This document shows positions 6,834 through 12,161 of a stretch of DNA of 12,161 nucleotides, piece after piece. The DNA is taken from NCBI GenBank assembly GCA_047638975.1, contig JBLINB010000048.1, positions 1-12,161 on the forward strand. Reading direction: 5' to 3'. The notes beneath the pieces were generated by a model. It ran no database searches, was not told the DNA's origin, and saw only the letters and a list, made by a program, of their open reading frames with translations. The stretch is from JAPKEZ01 sp047638975. Its GTDB lineage: Bacteria; Planctomycetota; UBA1135. The first letter of the stretch is position 1. Every line of letters begins with the position of its first letter. The position numbers were made by a program, and so were the translations under genes.

Positions 6834-6839
6834 ATGATA
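6834..6839 (-). promoter_or_regulatory. -10 element (TATCAT) for the aminotransferase-like gene
   Basis: On the minus strand TATCAT (five of six consensus bases) ends 6 nt before the ATG at 6827, consistent with transcription starting at the start codon. The -35 position falls inside the palindrome at 6849-6872 and is not consensus. Confidence 0.5.
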
Positions 6840-6848
6840 ACAGTTTAA

Positions 6849-6872
6849 TTGTTAAGAGATATCTCTAAACAA
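6849..6872. promoter_or_regulatory. 24-bp near-perfect palindrome, probable shared operator
   Basis: The central 12 bases AGAGATATCTCT (6855-6866) are perfectly self-complementary. The outer arms TTGTT and AACAA extend the symmetry, with one broken pair (A6854/A6867). It sits in the middle of the 74-bp gap between the divergent aminotransferase-like and aldolase genes, covering the -35 position of both. It lacks a T tract, so a protein-binding site is more likely than a terminator. Confidence 0.6.
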
Positions 6873-6888
6873 AAGCTTATAGATAGAG

Positions 6889-6894
6889 TATTCT
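6889..6894 (+). promoter_or_regulatory. -10 element (TATTCT) for the aldolase gene
   Basis: TATTCT ends 7 nt before the aldolase ATG. A TAAACA at 6866-6871 (four of six matches to TTGACA) lies at the ideal 17-bp distance and overlaps the right edge of the palindrome. No Shine-Dalgarno is present, which fits a leaderless mRNA. Confidence 0.5.
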
Positions 6895-6901
6895 TCACTC
6901 C

Positions 6902-7942
6902 ATGGCTTTAGTCTCATTACGACAATTACTCGATCACGCTGCTGAAAACGATTACGGCGTTCCGGCATTCAATATTAACAACATGGAGCAAATGCTCGCA
7001 ATCATGGATGCCGCTAAACGATGCGACTCTCCAGTGATCATGCAAGCCAGTCGCGGCGCACGCAAATACGCCAATGATATTGTGCTCACGCATCTGATTC
7101 AGGCTGCTGTTGAAATGTACCCAGAAATCCCGGTGTGTATGCACCTCGATCATGGCAACGCCCTCGACACCTGCGAGTCGGCAATTGCTGCTGACTTTTC
7201 ATCCGTAATGATGGATGGCTCTCTCGAGGCTGATGGTAAAACTCCTGCCAGTTACGAATACAATGTTGACGTAACCAGAGCTGTAGTTGACGCCGCGCAC
7301 AAAGTAGGTGTATCGGTAGAAGGCGAACTCGGTTGTTTGGGTTCACTCGAAACCGGCGAAGGCGAAAAAGAAGACGGTCACGGTTTTGAAGGTACCCTCT
7401 CTAAAGAGATGCTGCTTACCGACCCCGTCCAGGCTAAAGACTTTGTTGCTAAAACAGGCGTTGATGCTTTGGCGATTGCAATTGGCACATCGCACGGAGC
7501 CTACAAGTTTACACGTAAGCCGACGGGTGACATTCTAGCAATGGAGCGCCTGGCTGATATCCACGCAGCGATCCCGAACACGCACTTAGTAATGCATGGC
7601 TCGTCTTCAGTACCGCAAAATTTGCAAGACCTCATCAATGCCAACGGTGGCGAAATGAAGCAGACTTATGGCGTGCCTGTTGAAGAGATTGTTAAAGGCA
7701 TCAAGAATGGTGTGCGAAAAGTAAATATCGACACCGACAATCGCATGGCGATTACAGCTGCGATTCGCAAGGTATTCCAAGACTCTCCGGAAGCCTTTGA
7801 TCCGCGTAAATACTTGACGCCGTCTATGGCTGCAATGACCGAAATCTGTATGTTGCGCTACGAAGCCTTCAATACAGCGGGTCAAGCAGGCAAGATTAAG
7901 TCCATTTCGCTAGCCGACATGGCCGCGAGCTATAACGCGTAA
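6902..7942 (+). CDS. Class II fructose-1,6-bisphosphate aldolase, Calvin-cycle subtype
   Basis: This is a zinc-dependent aldolase that interconverts fructose-1,6-bisphosphate with dihydroxyacetone phosphate and glyceraldehyde 3-phosphate in glycolysis, gluconeogenesis or the Calvin cycle. The 346-residue length and full-length similarity match the CbbA-type subfamily rather than E. coli FbaA. Metal and substrate motifs are all present: MHLDHGN (D83, zinc ligand H84), EGELGCLGSLETGEGE (140-155), GTSHGAYKF with zinc ligand H198, VMHGSSSVP with H232, and KVNIDTDNR (273-281). The subtype name does not prove autotrophy: no RuBisCO or phosphoribulokinase gene is in the window, so a glycolytic or gluconeogenic role is equally likely. 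It has its own promoter facing the aminotransferase-like gene, with a possible common operator. It ends one base from the convergent sulfatase stop, with no visible terminator. Confidence 0.96.
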   Translation: MALVSLRQLLDHAAENDYGVPAFNINNMEQMLAIMDAAKRCDSPVIMQASRGARKYANDIVLTHLIQAAVEMYPEIPVCMHLDHGNALDTCESAIAADFSSVMMDGSLEADGKTPASYEYNVDVTRAVVDAAHKVGVSVEGELGCLGSLETGEGEKEDGHGFEGTLSKEMLLTDPVQAKDFVAKTGVDALAIAIGTSHGAYKFTRKPTGDILAMERLADIHAAIPNTHLVMHGSSSVPQNLQDLINANGGEMKQTYGVPVEEIVKGIKNGVRKVNIDTDNRMAITAAIRKVFQDSPEAFDPRKYLTPSMAAMTEICMLRYEAFNTAGQAGKIKSISLADMAASYNA

Positions 7943-7943
7943 A

Positions 7944-9320
7944 TTACAACGGAAACAATTTAGATTGAGTGCGGGTCACACCGATCAACTCAACTAATTC
8001 AGCAACCTTTTGTGGGTTATCAGCGGCTAAGTCATGCGCTTCGGCATTGTCTTCGCGCAAGTTATAAAGCTGCCATGGCTCTGTTTGCTTTGTGCGTAAC
8101 AGCTTGAAGTCGCCATCAATAATGGCTTGTGCTTTGCGTGCATGCTCAAAGTAAAGCGGCGACTGGCGCTGCTTATCATTGTCGCCACGCAGTACTGTCA
8201 TCAACGATTCGCCGTCTTGAGGCTCAAAATCGACGTCGGCAGCATCGCAGAAACTTGGCAGCCAATCCCAGAATGCGCTGACATAATCGCTAGTTGAATC
8301 GGCTGGAACTACGCCTGGCCAACGCACAATCGTCGGCACGCGCAGGCCTCCTTCAAACACTTGCGCCTTGCGACCGCGCAACCCACCTTGCGATTGGAAA
8401 AACTCGAGATCGCAGCCTCCGATCCATGACGGTCCATTGTCGGAAGTAAACACCACCAAAGTATTTTCGGCGACGCCCATTTCATCTAAGGTGTCGAGGA
8501 TTCTTCCGATATCGCGGTCCATGCGAGTGATCATCGCGGCATAAGCGGCGCGTGGCTGTGGATGCGGAAGGTATCCATTTTTGCCATCATAGGGCGTCTC
8601 TTCGAAGACTCCGAGGTATGCGTCAAGCGAGTCTTGTGGCACTTGCAAAGCCAAGTGCGGTACTGGCGTGGCGTAAACCATCATGAATGGTTTGCCGTCG
8701 GTGTTTTGCAAAAAATCTACAGCTTCGTCTGCCATCAAGTCAGCCGCGTAATCGACTTCGCTGCCGCCAGGGTTAATTTCGATCTTTTCTTGATTACGAT
8801 GTAGGTGATCAGGGTAATAACTATGCGCTACGCGTTGACAGATATATCCGAAGAAATGGTCGAAGCCCTGCTTATTAGGATCCCCTTCAGTACCGGTCCA
8901 ACCGAGTCCCCACTTGCCGATAAAGGATGTGGCATAACCAGATTCTTGGAAAACCTCTCCCATAGTGACCTCGCTAGCCAACAATGGGCGCTGTCCTTCT
9001 AGAGCAGGGTCATTCCAGACGTCTCCGCGCGAGCCCATTTCGTCGTTGTCGCGGATGTAGGCATTACCGGTATGTTTGCCGGTGAGCAACACACAGCGCG
9101 ACGGCGCGCACACTGGACTGCCAGAGTAGTGGCGTGTAAGCATCATGCCATCTGTAGCTAATTTATCTAGATTCGGAGTTTTTATATGCTGTTGACCAAA
9201 GCAACCGACATCACCGTATCCTAAATCATCGGCAAGGATGAATAAAATATTCGGCGGCGGTGCATCTTGTGGTGTGGAACAAGCGGTGAGGGTAAGTAAA
9301 ACTATTAGCAGTAGACGCAT
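7944..9320 (-). CDS. Formylglycine-dependent sulfatase, predicted lipoprotein
   Basis: The 458-residue S1-family sulfatase hydrolyses a sulfate ester, probably on a carbohydrate or other environmental substrate. A lipoprotein signal (MRLLLIVLLTLTAC, lipobox Cys14) places it in the periplasm or at the cell envelope. NILFILADDLGYGDVG carries metal ligands D31/D32. The maturation motif C71-A-P-S-R is a Cys-type sequence converted to formylglycine by FGE or a radical-SAM maturase (neither is in the window). Later motifs are GKWGLG (135-140, K136), PVPHLAL (H222), TSDNGP (D294/N295) and GRKAQVFEGGLRVP (K318). The usual GKWHLG has Gly138 in place of His. The strongly conserved GFDHFFGYICQRVAHSYYP stretch marks a recognisable subgroup common in sulfatase-rich planctomycetes and Bacteroidetes (recollection). 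The specific substrate is unknown. It stands alone and is divergent from fhs. Confidence 0.94.
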   Translation of the reverse strand: MRLLLIVLLTLTACSTPQDAPPPNILFILADDLGYGDVGCFGQQHIKTPNLDKLATDGMMLTRHYSGSPVCAPSRCVLLTGKHTGNAYIRDNDEMGSRGDVWNDPALEGQRPLLASEVTMGEVFQESGYATSFIGKWGLGWTGTEGDPNKQGFDHFFGYICQRVAHSYYPDHLHRNQEKIEINPGGSEVDYAADLMADEAVDFLQNTDGKPFMMVYATPVPHLALQVPQDSLDAYLGVFEETPYDGKNGYLPHPQPRAAYAAMITRMDRDIGRILDTLDEMGVAENTLVVFTSDNGPSWIGGCDLEFFQSQGGLRGRKAQVFEGGLRVPTIVRWPGVVPADSTSDYVSAFWDWLPSFCDAADVDFEPQDGESLMTVLRGDNDKQRQSPLYFEHARKAQAIIDGDFKLLRTKQTEPWQLYNLREDNAEAHDLAADNPQKVAELVELIGVTRTQSKLFPL

Positions 9321-9326
9321 GCCCTA

Positions 9327-9332
9327 ATCATA
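9327..9332 (-). promoter_or_regulatory. -10 element (TATGAT) for the sulfatase gene
   Basis: On the minus strand TATGAT (five of six consensus bases) ends 6 nt before the sulfatase ATG at 9320, again the spacing of a leaderless mRNA. Its -35 position would reach the start codon of fhs, and no -35 consensus is visible there. Confidence 0.5.
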
Positions 9333-9341
9333 ACGCCACGT

Positions 9342-9347
9342 TACTAT
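9342..9347 (+). promoter_or_regulatory. -10 element (TACTAT) for fhs
   Basis: TACTAT ends 8 nt before the fhs ATG. Only 9 bp separate it from the oppositely directed sulfatase -10, so the two core promoters overlap. No Shine-Dalgarno is seen in the 35-bp gap. Confidence 0.4.
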
Positions 9348-9355
9348 TTTCTTCG

Positions 9356-11029
9356 ATGAAAACCGACGTACAAATAGCACGTGAATTTACTTCGCGGCCT
9401 ATCACCGAAATAGCTGATGCTATTCATGTCAACCCTGCCGACTTGCTGCCATATGGCAAAGATATCGCCAAGGTTTCTCTTGAAGCACTTCAACGACCGC
9501 GCGGTATCGCTGCGCCAGCCAAGCTTATTTTAGTTTCGGCGATTACGCCTACACCGGCTGGCGAAGGCAAAACGACTACATCGATTGGCCTGGCTCAGGC
9601 ATTCACCCAGCTCAACGAATCGGTGTGTTTAGCCTTACGCGAACCTTCGCTCGGCCCTTGCATGGGTGTCAAGGGTGGCGCTTGCGGTGGTGGTTACTCT
9701 CAAGTGATGCCACTTGATAAGATCAACTTGCATTTCACCGGAGACTTTCATGCGATCACTGCCGCCAATAACTTGCTAGCCGCGATGGTCGACAATCATT
9801 TACATTTTGGCAACCTACTCGGACTAGATGTGCGCAAAATTGTTTGGCGCCGCGTCATGGACATGAACGACCGTGCGCTACGCAATATCGTTTCGGGTAT
9901 GGGTGGCACCGGCATGGGTGTGCCGCGCGAAGGTGGCTTCGACATCACTGCCGCTTCCGAGATCATGGCGATACTTTGCCTATCCAGCGATATGGACGAC
10001 TTGCGCGCTCGCATCGAGCGCATCATCGTTGGCTATGACATGAACAATCAGCCGGTGTTTGCCAAGCAAATGGATTGTGTTGGTGCGATGATGGCATTGT
10101 TACGCGATGCGATGAATCCTAATTTAGTGCAAAGTTTTGAAGGTACACCTGCTTTTATCCACGGCGGCCCCTTCGCTAATATTGCGCACGGTTGCAACTC
10201 GGTTGTCGCTACCAAGATGGCCATGCACTTCTCTGAGTGGGCCATTACCGAGGCCGGATTTGGCGCCGACTTAGGCGCTGAAAAGTTCTTCGACATTAAA
10301 TGCCGTAGTGCGAATCTTGATCCGCAAGCTGTAGTATTGGTGGCGACTGTTCGTGCCCTAAAAATGCATGGTGGTGTTGCTAAATCTGATTTAGCTGGCG
10401 AAAACGTTACGGCGGTAGTCGATGGATTGGCCAATCTCGAAAAGCACATAGAAAATATTCAAACTTTAGGCAAGCCACCGATTGTGGCACTCAATAAATT
10501 CGCTACCGACAGCGATGCCGAAATTGCCGCGGTGCGCGACAAGTGCGCGGCATTGAATGTTGAATTTGCAGTAAGCTCACATCATGCTGATGGCGGCAAA
10601 GGTGCAATCGACCTCGCCAAAGCCGTAATGGCAGCTGTCGAACGCGGCTCCGAGCCGTTTACTCCGAGTTACGCATTAACAGATTCACCAGAAAATAAAA
10701 TACGTAAAGTCGCCACTAAAATTTATGGCGCCGACGACATTAGTTTAGCCCCAAAGGCCAAGCGCGAGTTAAAGAAGATTGTCGACTTAGGCTATGGCGA
10801 CTTACCCATCTGTATTGCGAAAGTACCCGGCTCGTTATCTGATGACGGCAGTAAAGTCGGTCGTCCAACTGGGTTTACGCTTAAAGTGCGTGACGTCCAA
10901 ATAAATGCCGGAGCAGGTTTCATCGTAGTAATCACCGGAGCTATTTTCAGGATGCCTGGCCTACCGCGCGACCCGATGGCATCACATATGCAGCTCGAGA
11001 AAAACGGCGAGATTACAGGTCTAGAATAA
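9356..11029 (+). CDS. fhs: Formate--tetrahydrofolate ligase
   Basis: This enzyme activates formate with ATP to make 10-formyltetrahydrofolate, feeding one-carbon units into purine, formyl-Met and serine synthesis. It can run backwards to yield ATP. The 557-residue length is normal for the family. The ATP-binding loop TPTPAGEGKTTT (64-75) is intact. It is followed by the conserved REPSLGP, then VKGGACGGGYSQVMPLDKIN and LHFTGDFHAI. GPFANIAHGCNS, EAGFGADLGAEKFFDIKCR and the C-terminal region (GFTLKVRDVQINAGAGFIVVITGAI...MPGLPRDP) also match the family. It is cytoplasmic. No folD, purU or acetogenesis genes lie in the window, so the pathway direction is open. The ATG at 9356 yields the usual N-terminus (VQIAREFTSRPITEIA). 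The GNAT gene follows after five bases and is probably cotranscribed. Confidence 0.97.
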   Translation: MKTDVQIAREFTSRPITEIADAIHVNPADLLPYGKDIAKVSLEALQRPRGIAAPAKLILVSAITPTPAGEGKTTTSIGLAQAFTQLNESVCLALREPSLGPCMGVKGGACGGGYSQVMPLDKINLHFTGDFHAITAANNLLAAMVDNHLHFGNLLGLDVRKIVWRRVMDMNDRALRNIVSGMGGTGMGVPREGGFDITAASEIMAILCLSSDMDDLRARIERIIVGYDMNNQPVFAKQMDCVGAMMALLRDAMNPNLVQSFEGTPAFIHGGPFANIAHGCNSVVATKMAMHFSEWAITEAGFGADLGAEKFFDIKCRSANLDPQAVVLVATVRALKMHGGVAKSDLAGENVTAVVDGLANLEKHIENIQTLGKPPIVALNKFATDSDAEIAAVRDKCAALNVEFAVSSHHADGGKGAIDLAKAVMAAVERGSEPFTPSYALTDSPENKIRKVATKIYGADDISLAPKAKRELKKIVDLGYGDLPICIAKVPGSLSDDGSKVGRPTGFTLKVRDVQINAGAGFIVVITGAIFRMPGLPRDPMASHMQLEKNGEITGLE

Positions 11030-11034
11030 CCAAA

Positions 11035-12161
11035 ATGTTAAACGACAAACTGCAGGCAGCGATTGCCAAGTTTCAAAAGCAAGCCAAGTGGCCAAGCGAT
11101 AACGACAAGTTTAGATTTAAAGTTGCCGAGCGCGATGACTACTCGCAAATTTACCAATTGTTCGAAGAGACTTTTGGTGAAAAGCGTAGCGCTGAACACG
11201 TGCAATGGAAATACTGGGACAACCCTAGTGGCGAACCCTTTGCAGTGATTGCTATTGATCAACAAACGGATAAAGTTATTGCGGCCTGCACTGGCATGAT
11301 TAAAAAAGCTTGGGTAGATGGCAAGCAATCCGAGGGAATCATGTTGTGGGATATCGCGGTGCATCCTGAAGCACGCGGCGGCGGACGCCTATTTCGTGAC
11401 ATAACCTATGGCATGCAGGTAGCTGTTAACGCTCAAAAAGGCGTTAACTGGGGCTTTGGAGGTCAATCCAAGCCTACTGTGATCAAGATGGGTATCCGTT
11501 GGTTCGGTTACCACATGATTTTATCATTGAAAACCTACGAGTTACGTTTAAGTTTACGCTCGGCGCTGAATCAGCGTTTAGGTGGCATAGGAAATCTTCT
11601 TGCTAAAGCCGCCGATGCATTAACACCTTTGCCTAAGCCTAGCGAGCATTTTCAAATGCGTGCAATAAGCAAATGTGATCAAGACTTCGACACCTTACTC
11701 GCCGAACAAGGCCAGCTGTATCGCGCCTCGATACATCGTGATGCTGCAACATTAAATTGGCGCTATTTTGATAGCCCGCAATTCAAACATCAGATGTTAG
11801 GAGCTTATCGCGACAAGCAATTAGTGGGCTATGTCGTATGGCGTGAATATCTCGACGAAACGGTAGTTGTTGCCACCATCTTAGATTTGTGGCATGGCGA
11901 AGACCAACAATTAGCTGCTGACTTGTTTACTGCGGCATCGAACTCTGCGAAATCACGCAAAGTTTGCTTCATGCGCATGGCAGTAGAAGAAAAAACCACT
12001 ACACAAAAAGCTATTAGCAGTCTTCCAAAAACTTATATCACGCCGCGTATCGAAGAAGACAACATCATCACTTCGGTGATGCTAGGCGAAGATCCAAGCG
12101 CGCATAGCGATAGCGCATACACCGAGATGGATACCATCACCGAAGGCAGTAATTGGTTTTA
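11035..12161 (+). CDS. GNAT-family acyltransferase, probably two tandem GNAT-like domains (3' end at or past window edge)
   Basis: An open frame runs from the ATG at 11035 to the window edge (375 codons plus the first two bases, TA, of the next). The stop may therefore be the very next codon or lie outside. The first GNAT domain is clear: FKVAERDDYSQIYQLFEETFG (28-48), HVQWKYWDNPSG (55-66), an acetyl-CoA loop DIAVHPEARGGGRLF (106-120) and NWGFGGQSKPTVIKMGIRWFGYH in the usual 'peer comparison' position. The second half (from about 207) repeats the pattern more weakly (ATLNWRYFDSPQFKHQMLGAYRDKQLVGYVVWREY), as in two-domain GNAT proteins. The acceptor is unknown: it could be an amine, a peptide or a sugar. 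It starts five bases after the fhs stop, without Shine-Dalgarno, and is likely translated from the fhs mRNA. Confidence 0.85.
   Translation, partial: MLNDKLQAAIAKFQKQAKWPSDNDKFRFKVAERDDYSQIYQLFEETFGEKRSAEHVQWKYWDNPSGEPFAVIAIDQQTDKVIAACTGMIKKAWVDGKQSEGIMLWDIAVHPEARGGGRLFRDITYGMQVAVNAQKGVNWGFGGQSKPTVIKMGIRWFGYHMILSLKTYELRLSLRSALNQRLGGIGNLLAKAADALTPLPKPSEHFQMRAISKCDQDFDTLLAEQGQLYRASIHRDAATLNWRYFDSPQFKHQMLGAYRDKQLVGYVVWREYLDETVVVATILDLWHGEDQQLAADLFTAASNSAKSRKVCFMRMAVEEKTTTQKAISSLPKTYITPRIEEDNIITSVMLGEDPSAHSDSAYTEMDTITEGSNWF

Noticed and set aside
10048..10449. Minus-strand open frame of 133 codons inside fhs
   Set aside because: It is antisense to highly conserved fhs sequence; composition is explained by codon bias on the other strand.
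1..12161. CRISPR array, tRNA, rRNA, insertion sequence or toxin-antitoxin module
   Set aside because: I saw no regularly spaced direct repeats, no cloverleaf, no transposase motifs with terminal repeats, and no small overlapping gene pair of that kind.

Overview
The window reads as ordinary bacterial chromosome: densely packed, on both strands, with moderate GC by eye. I see no insertion sequence, phage gene, CRISPR array, tRNA or rRNA. The organism looks like a free-living, probably aquatic, Gram-negative heterotroph. Evidence is a formylglycine-type sulfatase lipoprotein, a seven-haem cytochrome lipoprotein with a TPR tail, a secreted FG-GAP/VCBS-repeat protein, a Calvin-subtype class II aldolase and formate-tetrahydrofolate ligase. 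The beta-rich N-terminal domain of the VCBS protein, the sulfatase subtype and the lack of Shine-Dalgarno sequences recall Planctomycetota and similar marine lineages. A proteobacterium is not excluded, and the taxonomy is low confidence.

Layout. Positions 1-3036 (+) hold a tight three-gene run: the 3' end of a carbamoyltransferase with a winged-helix/PqqD-like tail, an Nfu-type Fe-S scaffold protein, and the cytochrome, whose GTG start directly abuts the Nfu stop. Positions 3050-4031 (-) hold a DUF302 protein followed by an unknown four-helix membrane protein. Positions 4060-4097 are a clear rho-independent terminator for the gene behind it, the minus-strand VCBS protein at 4135-5805. Positions 5925-6827 (-) encode a class IV aminotransferase-fold protein whose catalytic lysine position is histidine. 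It diverges from the aldolase at 6902-7942 (+) across a 74-bp spacer containing a 24-bp near-palindrome. The aldolase converges on the sulfatase (7944-9320, -) with one base between their stops. The sulfatase in turn diverges from formate-tetrahydrofolate ligase (9356-11029, +) with only 35 bp between start codons. A GNAT-family acyltransferase follows five bases later and runs off the right edge.

The two observations I would pursue first are these. (1) The aminotransferase homologue lacks the Schiff-base lysine although the rest of its PLP site looks intact. (2) All five genes with their own clear upstream gap and no long leader (DUF302, aminotransferase, aldolase, sulfatase, Fhs) have a -10-like TANNNT hexamer ending 6-8 nt before the ATG and no Shine-Dalgarno sequence, which is the pattern expected of leaderless mRNAs. 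I did not find a clearly new multi-gene system. The genes are mostly central carbon/C1 metabolism, cofactor assembly and envelope functions, and the carbamoyltransferase-Nfu-cytochrome run is the most unusual grouping.
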